Shown: piece by piece, positions 8,667-17,130 of the stretch
Layout of the letters: each line of letters opens with the position of its first letter
Position numbering within the stretch: the stretch's first letter is position 1
Source of the DNA: Alistipes shahii WAL 8301
GTDB taxonomy: Bacteria > Bacteroidota > Bacteroidia > Bacteroidales > Rikenellaceae
Direction: 5' to 3'
Assembly (NCBI RefSeq): GCF_025145845.1
Contig: NZ_CP102253.1
Location: 2,666,001 to 2,730,000, forward strand
DNA length: 64,000 bases
The notes under the pieces: model-generated
The model's database searches: none
Told to the model about the DNA's origin: nothing
What the model saw: the letters and a program-made list of their open reading frames with translations, nothing else
Position numbers and translations under genes: made by a program

Positions 8667-11222
8667 TTAGTTGTAGCGTACCGTTATCGTTCCGATACGG
8701 GCCTGGCTGTTACCGGCCGCAACGGACGGCGTCAGCGTTCCCTTCTCGATGCCCAGCGCCGTCAGGTAGTTCGAAGACGTGGCTTTGGGGTCGATGTCGG
8801 TAACCTTGTCGGCCACCTGCAAGCGCAGAACCACTTTCTCCCGGCCGAAGCAGTCGGCGGGCAGTTTGCGCAGGTGCTCGGTGAAGCCCGGGGTCGAATC
8901 CTGCGACGTGGTCGACCACCACGTGATCGAACGCTTCTTGATGATCGGGCTGTCGGGAACGGCCTGGAACGTCGCTCCGCCGTCGACCGAATAGAGCAGG
9001 TTCCAGTGCGCCGGGCCGGAGAGGGTCGTGTTGCTCATCGAGCCGTGGCCCCAGACGATGCCGAAGACCATGTTCGAACCGCTGATTCCCTGCGTGGAGA
9101 ACGAAATGTCGAAGTATTTGCCCTTGTCGGCGTCGAAATCCCACCATTGCTGGGTGAACGTGATGCCGCCGTTTGCCACCAGACCTTTCTGTTCGGAGGA
9201 GGCGCCTCCCTTGCCCGAGCAGACGACGTTGTTGAAGTCCGCTGCGGCACCCTGCGTGGCGCCGTATTTATTGATCTCGCCTTCGCCGATCTCCGGTATG
9301 AGGTCGGTCTTGCGGTCGTTCCAGTTCCACTCGACGACGGTTTTCGAGAACGGTTCGTCGGTCAGCGCGATCTCCTCGGCGGTCATGGCGCGCAGCTGGT
9401 AGCGGCCCAGGTCGCCGAAGCGGATCGGGGCGACGTCGTCAGCCACGACGATGCCGCGGAACGTGCCCGAACCCTGCGGTACGACGGAGTTGAAATCCAG
9501 GTCGCGGCCCGAGCTGAAACGCCGCCAGGGAGCGGCCGTATTGGTCAGCATGTAGATGGTCCGGCCCGTGTTGTCGTAGCACATCAGCGGGGCCACGTCC
9601 CAGCGCGGGGCGGTAGCCGTGCCGATCGGGTTGATGTTGTCCTTGAACGAATAGCCGTCGGTGCAGTTGGTGTAGGCGCCGTCCTTGCACATGATTTCGA
9701 GGTTGGTGACCGACACCAGCGTGAAGATGTCGTCGTCGGTGAGTTCGCCGATCGTCTTCGTCTTGACCGGAATCTTGAACTCGTCGGGCGTCGAGGTTTC
9801 GAGGATGTTGGCCGCGGTAAGTCCCGTGATGGTGTAGCACTCGGGGGAGTTCTTCTTTTCGAGCGTGGCCCCGTTCAGGGAGAGGCGCACCTTCGAGAAG
9901 CGGGCCGGCGTGTTGTCTTCGGAGGAGGCGAATTTCAGGCAGAAGCCCCACTTGCCGTCGAGGCTCTCGATATAGGCCGTCCGGTCGTTTTCGCCGCGGT
10001 CGAAGAAGAACTGTTTGGTCTGGGGACTCGAAACGACGTTCTTGCTGTCGGGGTCGCTGACGATGTAGCCTTCGATATACTGCTGGAGCGTGATCTCGCC
10101 CGGAGCCAGGGCGCGCACCGCGGCGAAATCGGCAGCGGTCGGGTAGGGCTTCTGGGTGATTTTGCACGAGGCCGAAACGGAGTTGCCGTGTTCGTCGGTG
10201 AAGTTGAGCCGGATCGTGGCGGTGCGCGGCTCCGAACCCTCGTTTTTGGCCAGCGAGAACGTCAGGCCGTCGTCGGTGATCGCGGGCTTCAGAATCCACT
10301 CGGCGCCCTCCGCGACGGGAACGTCGTACGCCACGTCGTAACCGATCTGGTCGGAGTAGGGCACGAGGTTGTTGGTCGTGGCCGGAACCGCGCAATCCTG
10401 GGCGTAACCTTCGTACGTTTCGGCATTGCTGTCCAGCTTGAGCGCCGGCAGGGCGATGCCCTGCGTGACGGTGAGCACCGATTTGGTGATCTCGCCCTTG
10501 GCGTCTTCGATGAAGAGGGTCAGATCGGCGATGCGCGCGAATCCGGAGTCGTTGTCCGTGACCTCGAACGTGATTCCCTTGTAGGTGGCCGAGACGTTGG
10601 AGATCCACGGTTCGACGGGCTGCGCCTGCGGTTCGTCGCCGCCTTCGCCTTCGCCGCCCTCTTCGCCCTCTTCGGCGCGGGTCAGGACGGTGACGGGATC
10701 GTTGGGCAGGCCGTCGTTGTCGTAATAGGTGACGCTGGCTTCCAGATCGTCGATGCAGTAGCGCAGGTTGGTGCTGATCGGCGTGAAGATCTGCGACCGG
10801 GACTTCAGCAGTGTAACCGCCGGTTTCGAGAACGAGAGCGAAGCGTCGGTGATGGCTCCGGCCTGCGAGAACATCACCGTATCGGTCAGGGAACCTTTCT
10901 CGAACACGACGCCGATCTTTCTCGAAATGCCGTAGTTGGCCGAATAGGTGAATACGATTTCGTTATTGCCGTATCCCTGGAGTTTGTTGAGGGAGGCCCA
11001 CTTCACGGGACGCGTGAAGCGCGCCGTCCAGTCGCCGTTCGAGTAGACCAGCACGTGCGTCGAGCCGGCATCCTTGGTCAGGGAAAGTTCGCGCGCCGAG
11101 ACCGCCAGAGGCAGGTCCAGCTCGAAATCCTCCTGGCAGCCGGTCAGGGCCGTCGTCAGGGCCGTCAGGGCGATCAGTACGCCGGCGACCGATCTTTTCT
11201 GTTTATTGAATATTGTTTTCAT
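8667..11222 (-). CDS. BACON/DUF5689-like surface lipoprotein (tandem paralogue A)
   Basis: An 851-residue lipoprotein (signal ALTALTTALTGC, Cys near residue 29). N-terminal BACON-like repeats (LTKDAGSTHVLVYSNGDWTA, then a second copy) are interrupted by an acidic low-complexity insert rich in Glu and Gly near residues 180-200. The middle carries the DUF5689-like region (ITLQQYIEGYIVSD, AYIESLDGKWGFCLKF) and the block GELTDDDIFTLVSVTNLEI, then GRYQLRAMTAEEI and a jelly-roll end (ARIGTITVRYN). The layout matches the 825-residue neighbour. It lies 21 nt after susD in the same operon. Role inferred as surface substrate binding. Confidence 0.78.
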   Translation of the reverse strand: MKTIFNKQKRSVAGVLIALTALTTALTGCQEDFELDLPLAVSARELSLTKDAGSTHVLVYSNGDWTARFTRPVKWASLNKLQGYGNNEIVFTYSANYGISRKIGVVFEKGSLTDTVMFSQAGAITDASLSFSKPAVTLLKSRSQIFTPISTNLRYCIDDLEASVTYYDNDGLPNDPVTVLTRAEEGEEGGEGEGGDEPQAQPVEPWISNVSATYKGITFEVTDNDSGFARIADLTLFIEDAKGEITKSVLTVTQGIALPALKLDSNAETYEGYAQDCAVPATTNNLVPYSDQIGYDVAYDVPVAEGAEWILKPAITDDGLTFSLAKNEGSEPRTATIRLNFTDEHGNSVSASCKITQKPYPTAADFAAVRALAPGEITLQQYIEGYIVSDPDSKNVVSSPQTKQFFFDRGENDRTAYIESLDGKWGFCLKFASSEDNTPARFSKVRLSLNGATLEKKNSPECYTITGLTAANILETSTPDEFKIPVKTKTIGELTDDDIFTLVSVTNLEIMCKDGAYTNCTDGYSFKDNINPIGTATAPRWDVAPLMCYDNTGRTIYMLTNTAAPWRRFSSGRDLDFNSVVPQGSGTFRGIVVADDVAPIRFGDLGRYQLRAMTAEEIALTDEPFSKTVVEWNWNDRKTDLIPEIGEGEINKYGATQGAAADFNNVVCSGKGGASSEQKGLVANGGITFTQQWWDFDADKGKYFDISFSTQGISGSNMVFGIVWGHGSMSNTTLSGPAHWNLLYSVDGGATFQAVPDSPIIKKRSITWWSTTSQDSTPGFTEHLRKLPADCFGREKVVLRLQVADKVTDIDPKATSSNYLTALGIEKGTLTPSVAAGNSQARIGTITVRYN

Positions 11223-11243
11223 TCGTCTGAAAGTTTCGGATTA

Positions 11244-12767
11244 TTACAAGCCGTAAGCCTTGTATTCGTTGTTGTCGAGGTTGTTCTTCGAGTAGGTGAC
11301 CTCCGTGTCGGGAATGGGATAGTAGCGGTGGCACGGTTTGATCCGGCTGTTAGCCGTGTTGAGTTGCAGATAGGCGTAGTCGCTGTTGTCCGTTACGGCT
11401 TCGTACCAGATGCCCCAGCGGACCAGGTCGTACTTGCGCTGGAATTCGCCGAAAAGCTCGCGGGCGCGCTCGTTGCGGATCTCCTCCTCGAGGCGCGCGG
11501 GGGTGCGGAAGGTGTACTTGGACAGATTGGCGCGCGTGCGGGTCATGTCGAGGTATTCGACCGCCTTTTCGTAGTTTTCCTTGTAGAAATAGCACTCGGC
11601 CATCATCAGCAGCGCGTCGGCATAGCGGAAGACCTTGTAGTTGTTGCCGTCGGCCGAGGACTGCATGTTCGGACACCAGAACTTCGGTCCGCACCACGGG
11701 CGGGTGTTGGTGCTGTTGAACGTCTTGTCCTCGTATCCCCATGCCATGTTGTACTTGGCGCGGATGTCCTTGCCCATTTTGGACTGGAGACCCTGGCTGA
11801 AATAGACGTTCGGACGCATCGCCGACCAGACGGTCGCCTGGTCGCCCAGTTCGGGAATCTCCACGCCGTCGTAGATCGCCGAATTGGCCGCACGCGGGTA
11901 GGGCTGGCAGATGCAGGCCACGTTGGACGTGTAGGTAAGGGCGCCCTGGGTGTAGGTGTGCTGAATTTCCATGATCGACTCCGGGGTGTTCTTGTTCCGG
12001 AACAGGATATTCTCGGCGTAGTCGTACTGCGACAGCGGACCGTAAATCGTTTCGATCTGCTCCAGCGCGTCCAGCGCCACGTCCCACTGCTTGTTCCACA
12101 TGGCCATCTTGGCGATGAGCATGTAGGCGCAGGAGGCTCCCAGACGATTGGCCTCGTTGTCGTAGGTGCGGGTTTGGGCGGCGAGGGGAGCTATCGACTG
12201 AAGGTCTTCGATGACCTTGTTGCGGGTCTCGTTGGCGTCCATGCGCGGCAGCACCTGAATCCGGCTCAAAACCTCGTTGTCCGTAACGTCGTCGAAATAG
12301 AACGGAACGTTGCCGAAGAAGCAGGTCAGCGTCCAGTAGAAGAACGCCCGCAGGGTTTTCGCCTCGCAAAGCAGCTGGTGGTACTGCTCCTCGCTGATCA
12401 CCTCGTTTTTATAGGCGCGCTCGATGCCGTTGACGGCGAAGTTGCAGCGCTGTACGCCGAGGTAGCCGTTGCGCCAGACCGTCGAACCCATGCGCGGCAC
12501 GGCGGGCGAGATGTCCAGGCTGGCGTCGAGCGTTCCCGACGGGCAGTAGGCGATGTCGGTGACACACTCGGTGGCGATCATGTAGGTATAGGTGTAGATC
12601 GACTTGATCGGAATGTAGCATCCGTTTACGACCGACTGGCATTCCGAAAATTTGCGGAAGAAGTCGTCGGGATTCGAGATGCCCGATGTGTCTTCGTCCA
12701 GCGTGCATGCCTGGAACGAAAGCATGGCCATGGCCGCGGCCGTGTAGAATATATGTTTGAGTTTCAT
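11244..12767 (-). CDS. SusD/RagB family nutrient-binding lipoprotein
   Basis: A 507-residue surface lipoprotein with signal ending LSFQAC (Cys near residue 21). Family features include the helical block LLCEAKTLRAFFYWTLTCFFG, the repeat-like KVFRYADALLMMAECYF, and RNERARELFGEFQRKYDLVRWG near the C-terminus, followed by HRYYPIPDTEV. It lies 18 nt after susC, the standard order, and should form the lid of that transporter. The substrate cannot be told from sequence; nearby EEP and phosphoesterase lipoproteins suggest phosphate-containing oligomers. Confidence 0.93.
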   Translation of the reverse strand: MKLKHIFYTAAAMAMLSFQACTLDEDTSGISNPDDFFRKFSECQSVVNGCYIPIKSIYTYTYMIATECVTDIAYCPSGTLDASLDISPAVPRMGSTVWRNGYLGVQRCNFAVNGIERAYKNEVISEEQYHQLLCEAKTLRAFFYWTLTCFFGNVPFYFDDVTDNEVLSRIQVLPRMDANETRNKVIEDLQSIAPLAAQTRTYDNEANRLGASCAYMLIAKMAMWNKQWDVALDALEQIETIYGPLSQYDYAENILFRNKNTPESIMEIQHTYTQGALTYTSNVACICQPYPRAANSAIYDGVEIPELGDQATVWSAMRPNVYFSQGLQSKMGKDIRAKYNMAWGYEDKTFNSTNTRPWCGPKFWCPNMQSSADGNNYKVFRYADALLMMAECYFYKENYEKAVEYLDMTRTRANLSKYTFRTPARLEEEIRNERARELFGEFQRKYDLVRWGIWYEAVTDNSDYAYLQLNTANSRIKPCHRYYPIPDTEVTYSKNNLDNNEYKAYGL

Positions 12768-12785
12768 CGTCTTAATTCTGTTAGG

Positions 12786-15700
12786 TTAGTATCTCAACTG
12801 AAGGCTGAATATGATGGTGCGGGGCTTGGGATAGGCGCCCAGGTCCATACGGCGCAGCGTCGACGAGGTTCCCTCGCTGGAAACGTCGGGGTCGAATCCG
12901 TTGTACTTTTTCCACAGAAAGAGGTTTTCGCCCGATACGCTCAGGGTGAGGTCTTTCATCCACGAGCATTTTTTCTTGAGGTCGAACGTGTACGACAGCG
13001 TGATGTTCTTCAGCCGGAGGTACGAAGCGTCGTGGATCATAAAGTCGCTCGGAAGCGCGGCGTCGCTTTTCGCTCCGGCCCGCGGAATGTCGGAATTCGG
13101 GTTCCGGACGGGATGCCAGGCGTTCAGCATGTAGCGGTACTGGTTAGCGAACTGCGAACCGGCCATGTAGATCTCCGAATAGTTGTAGATCTTGCCGCCG
13201 AGCGAGTAGGCGAAGTAGACGCCCAGCTTGAAACCGTGGATGTAGAACGTGTTCTGCAAACCTCCGTACAGATACGGGTCGGCGTTGCCTTGGTAGATCA
13301 GGTCTTCGCGCGAGAGCACGCCGTCGTGGTTGGTGTCGTAGTAGCGCGGGCCTCCGTCGGTGTTGGCCGGGCTGACGTAGGTTTTCGTCACCGCGTTTTC
13401 CTCGCGTTCCTCGGCGCTCTTCCACGTGCCGCCGTATTTGAATCCCCAGAGCGAGTTGAGCGGGTAGCCCTTGACGTAGCCGTACATCATGTAGGGGTTG
13501 TTGCCCGGCGAGTTGTAGGCCGAAATGAAGTCCTCGGAACCGATGTCGTCGACCTTCTGTTCGTTGTGCGACAGGGTGAGCGTCGTCGACCAGTGGAACT
13601 TCGGGCGGACGATGTTGTGGCTCTCGACCGACAGCTCGATACCCTTGTTCGAGGTCGAGCCGATGTTGGTCCAGCGTGACGTGTAACCGGTTTGGGCCGC
13701 AACGGCCAGCGACATCAGCAGGTCGGTCGTTTTGGATTTGTAGGCTTCGGCCGTGATGTTCAGGCGGCCTTTGAACATCGACCAGTCGATCGCCACGTTG
13801 TAGGCCGTGGTCTTCTCCCACGTGAGGTCCGGGGAGTCCAGGCGGCTGCGGTAGAACGCCACGGGCTGCGATCCGTCGAACAGATAGCCGCCCGTCGTCG
13901 AGGAGAGGGTGGCGAGCGAACGGTAGGTGCTGATCGCGTCGTTACCCGTCAGACCGGCGCTCAGGCGCAGCGACAGGTCGTCGATCCAGTTGCAGTCCTT
14001 CAGGAAATTCTCGTTCGAAATGTTCCACTTGAGGGCGGCCGACGGGAAGAACGCCCACTTGTTGTTGGCCGCGAAGTTCGAGGCTCCGTCGTAACGTCCC
14101 GTCACGGTCAGGTAATAGCGCGACTTCCAGTTGTAGTTCAGACGCGCGTAGACCGACGTTTTGGTTTTCTTCGAGTAGGAAGTGCCCGCCGAATAGGTCT
14201 CTTTGTCCTGCACGGCGTTCATGTTGTTCCACAGGATGGCGTCGTCCATGTAGCCTTTGCCGCTCAGGTTGAAATCGTGCGAGGCGAAACTGTAAGCCGA
14301 GAAACCGCCGAGAACGTCGAACGAATGGCCGTTCTTCTCGAACTTGTAGCCGGCCGTGGTCTCCCACGAGAACGAGTGCTCGTCCCACTCGGCGCGGTAG
14401 GCCTCGCCGCCTTCGTTCTCGCCTTTCAGGGGAAGGGTTCCCGGATAGTAACGGTAGGTATGCCGCTGGTAGAGATAGTAGGAGAAGGTGCTGTTGATCG
14501 TGAAGTTCTTCACCGGCTCCAGTTTCAGCGTGAAGGCGTGGTTGTTCGAGTGGCGTTCGAGGTAATAGGTGTTCAGGTCGATCAGCGCACGCTGCGTGTT
14601 GATCTTCTGTCCGTTGTAATACAGCGGGTTATACGTGTCGTTCGGCTTGAGCAGCGGTGACAGATACTGGGCGCTGCTGTACCAGGCCGTTCCGCCGATG
14701 GAGGATTTGTTCTGGTCGTTGTGACGCCAGGTGTACGAACCCGTATAGCCGACTTTCATCCATTTGAACAACTGGCGTTCGAGGTTGATACGTCCCGTGA
14801 AACGCTGCTGGCCGCTGTCCTGGATGATACCTTCGGTGTCGTTGTAGGAGAACGAAGCGTAATACGACGATTTGTCGCTGGTTCCCGACAGCGAGAGGGC
14901 GTAGTTGGAATAGAGGGCCGTGCGGGTGATCTCGTTGATCCAGTTCGTCCCTTCGCCCAGCGAGAGCGGGTCGGAATAGACCGAACCGGAGAGGGGCGTG
15001 TCCTTGCCTACGTCGGGGTGGTTGGCGTCGCTGCCGAAATAGGCGTAGTCGTTGCGGTACTGCGCGAATTCCGACGCGTTCATAATGTCGAGCTGACGGG
15101 GCAGCTGGGAGAAGCCCATGTCGGTCTTGAAGGTGATGTTGACCTTGCCCTTGGAGCCGAGACCCCGCTTGGTGGTGATGAGGATGACGCCGTTTGCGCC
15201 GCGCGAACCGTAGATCGCCGTCGAGGAGGCGTCCTTGAGGACGGATATGCCCGCGATGTCGTCGGAGTTGATGTCGTTCAGGTCGTGGATGGCGTCCATC
15301 ACGCCGTCGACGACGATCAGCGGCTCGTTCGACGCGTTGATCGAGCGCGTGCCGCGGATGCGGATGGTGGTCGTGGCGCCCGGCTCACCGGTGGTCGACA
15401 TGAAGTCGGCTCCGGCGATACGTCCCTGAAGGGCGTTGTCGACCGAAAGAACCGGTACGTCCTTGATGTCGTTCATCTTGACCGTCGCGACCGAACCGGT
15501 CAGGTCCTTTTTGGCGACCTGGCCGTAACCGATGACCACGATTTCGTCGATGTCGGTGGAGGAGTCCTTCTCCATCCTGACGGTGAAGTTCGTCCGCGAA
15601 CCCACGTTCAGGGTCTCGGTCTTGTAACCCAGGTACGAAATCTGGAGGCTGTCCGAAGGCTTGGCCTTGATGGTGAATTTGCCTTTGACATCGGTGACTG

Positions 15701-15896
15701 CGCCCTGCGTGCCTTTGACGACCACGACCGTGGCGCCGATCAGCGGGTTGCCGTCCGGGTCGAGGACGGTTCCGCTGACAGTCTGGGCCTTTTGTTGAGC
15801 CGTTGCCGGCGCCGTGTGCGCCGCGAGCAGTATCAGTACCGCCACCAGCGACATCACTCGGACGGATGCTCTTATTGAGTGAAGAATTTTATTCAT
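12786..15896 (-). CDS. SusC/RagA family TonB-dependent outer-membrane transporter
   Basis: A 1,036-residue outer-membrane channel. A signal peptide occupies residues 1 to about 33. Next is a carboxypeptidase-regulatory-like domain at about 38-115 (VSGTVLDPDGNPLIGATVVV), then a TonB-box-like segment DEIVVIGYG near residue 128, the plug (TGSVATVKMNDI, LQGRIAGADF, IRIRGTRSINASNEPL) and a long beta-barrel ending TIIFSLQLRY, with a final aromatic residue as expected for Bam-assembled barrels. It imports the oligomer bound by the SusD encoded just downstream, using TonB energy. Fourth position in the operon, behind the EEP and jelly-roll lipoprotein genes, is unusual because susC commonly leads. 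Confidence 0.94.
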   Translation of the reverse strand: MNKILHSIRASVRVMSLVAVLILLAAHTAPATAQQKAQTVSGTVLDPDGNPLIGATVVVVKGTQGAVTDVKGKFTIKAKPSDSLQISYLGYKTETLNVGSRTNFTVRMEKDSSTDIDEIVVIGYGQVAKKDLTGSVATVKMNDIKDVPVLSVDNALQGRIAGADFMSTTGEPGATTTIRIRGTRSINASNEPLIVVDGVMDAIHDLNDINSDDIAGISVLKDASSTAIYGSRGANGVILITTKRGLGSKGKVNITFKTDMGFSQLPRQLDIMNASEFAQYRNDYAYFGSDANHPDVGKDTPLSGSVYSDPLSLGEGTNWINEITRTALYSNYALSLSGTSDKSSYYASFSYNDTEGIIQDSGQQRFTGRINLERQLFKWMKVGYTGSYTWRHNDQNKSSIGGTAWYSSAQYLSPLLKPNDTYNPLYYNGQKINTQRALIDLNTYYLERHSNNHAFTLKLEPVKNFTINSTFSYYLYQRHTYRYYPGTLPLKGENEGGEAYRAEWDEHSFSWETTAGYKFEKNGHSFDVLGGFSAYSFASHDFNLSGKGYMDDAILWNNMNAVQDKETYSAGTSYSKKTKTSVYARLNYNWKSRYYLTVTGRYDGASNFAANNKWAFFPSAALKWNISNENFLKDCNWIDDLSLRLSAGLTGNDAISTYRSLATLSSTTGGYLFDGSQPVAFYRSRLDSPDLTWEKTTAYNVAIDWSMFKGRLNITAEAYKSKTTDLLMSLAVAAQTGYTSRWTNIGSTSNKGIELSVESHNIVRPKFHWSTTLTLSHNEQKVDDIGSEDFISAYNSPGNNPYMMYGYVKGYPLNSLWGFKYGGTWKSAEEREENAVTKTYVSPANTDGGPRYYDTNHDGVLSREDLIYQGNADPYLYGGLQNTFYIHGFKLGVYFAYSLGGKIYNYSEIYMAGSQFANQYRYMLNAWHPVRNPNSDIPRAGAKSDAALPSDFMIHDASYLRLKNITLSYTFDLKKKCSWMKDLTLSVSGENLFLWKKYNGFDPDVSSEGTSSTLRRMDLGAYPKPRTIIFSLQLRY

Positions 15897-15935
15897 TTTA
15901 GGCTTTTTTTTGTTGAAACGACTTGTTCCTCTTTT

Positions 15936-17069
15936 TTACTCTTGTTCCTCCTCGTCGAAAGGCGCTCCCAGGATGATGTCCTTACCGCTGCCGTTGTTTT
16001 CGGCAAAGTAGTCCTCTTCGACCTTCTGCAGACGGCGGATGTAGAAATTGTCGAGGTAAATGCGGTTGTTGACGGCGGAGTTCTGCGTGAGGGAGCCGCA
16101 GATGATGCGGACCCGCGTGTTGGCCGTAATCGGGTTGGCTTTCGTGCCGGCGACGAAGACGAGGAAATCGTGACCCTCCCACATGTCTTCGGGGAACTCC
16201 TCGCTCGAAATGTCGTAATAGCCGGCTTCGAGGTCGATCGTGGTCTTTTCGGATTGGGCGAAATCACGGATGACGCCCCCGCCGAGCACCTCGACCGTGA
16301 TCTTGTTGTCGTCCCGGGCGCCGGTCATGTAATCGGTGAAGGCCACGGCGCGGAACGAAACCATCAGCAGCGAGTCGCTGCGGAGCGTGTTGGTGTAGGG
16401 CGAAATCAGGTCGGCTCCGTGGCCCTTGTCGTCGCCCAGTTTCAGGTAGCCGTTCTTGCCGTAGCAGTGGGCGACCTCCTCCCCTTCGATCGTCGTGGAC
16501 GTGAACCCGAGGTTTTTCTGGGCCGTGGTCCAGTTGTCGATCGGGGTTTCGCCGTCGGTGAAGCGCGGGTCGGTCTTGCCGTACTTCAGGGTCGCGAAAT
16601 CGTTGCTCACGCGGGCCGTGGAGCCTTGGTGGATGGGGATTATCCGGTTGTAGTTCAGTTCGCCGTCGGAGGCTGCCAGAATCAGCATGCCCGTGCGCCG
16701 CGTGTAGTAGCTCGACGTCGTGCTGCGCCGGTTGGCCTTCAGGGTTATCACGCGAAGCCCCGTCTGGGGGTCTGTCGAAGAGTAATCCACCACCTTGGCC
16801 CACGGCGTCGCTGCGTCGTCTTCCCACGTCGCGACAAAGTCGATGTTGGCGTCCACGTAGAGTTTGGCGAGACCGCCTTTCACGCCGACGATGCCGGCGT
16901 CGATAGGCTCTTTTGCGATCGGGTCCGCGTAGACCTTGATCGATTCGTTACGATCGGAGTTCGAATGCGTTTCACACGACGTGATGCCGATTGCCGCCGC
17001 GATTAATGCGGCTCCGGCCAATCCGCGTGAAAAACGGACGAAACCCTTCGTCAGGAATGTTTTTCTCAT
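15936..17069 (-). CDS. Jelly-roll/BACON-like surface lipoprotein of unknown role
   Basis: A 377-residue lipoprotein (signal AALIAAAIGITSC, Cys near residue 31). The N-terminal 120 residues look like a beta-sandwich of the BACON or similar class (GGLAKLYVDANIDFVATW). Residues about 165-350 form a jelly-roll with ITVEVLGGGVIRDF and NNRIYLDNFYIRRL, matching the last module of the plus-operon lipoprotein at 2022-4265. The C-terminus is acidic (FDEEEQE). It lies between the EEP gene (61-nt gap) and susC (39-nt gap). No enzyme motif is visible; a substrate-binding role is inferred only from location and fold. Confidence 0.7.
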   Translation of the reverse strand: MRKTFLTKGFVRFSRGLAGAALIAAAIGITSCETHSNSDRNESIKVYADPIAKEPIDAGIVGVKGGLAKLYVDANIDFVATWEDDAATPWAKVVDYSSTDPQTGLRVITLKANRRSTTSSYYTRRTGMLILAASDGELNYNRIIPIHQGSTARVSNDFATLKYGKTDPRFTDGETPIDNWTTAQKNLGFTSTTIEGEEVAHCYGKNGYLKLGDDKGHGADLISPYTNTLRSDSLLMVSFRAVAFTDYMTGARDDNKITVEVLGGGVIRDFAQSEKTTIDLEAGYYDISSEEFPEDMWEGHDFLVFVAGTKANPITANTRVRIICGSLTQNSAVNNRIYLDNFYIRRLQKVEEDYFAENNGSGKDIILGAPFDEEEQE

Positions 17070-17130
17070 AATTGGTAAAAAGGTTAAGATTGGGTTTTAT
17101 TTATTTGGGGTCGGTTGATCGACGGGAGGT

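Noticed and set aside
8421..13679. A 1,752-codon open frame on the plus strand
   Set aside because: It lies opposite three real minus-strand genes (two of them SusD and SusC, with clear homology), reads as Arg/Val/Gly-rich low-complexity protein and has no domain. Long antisense frames are common in GC-rich DNA.
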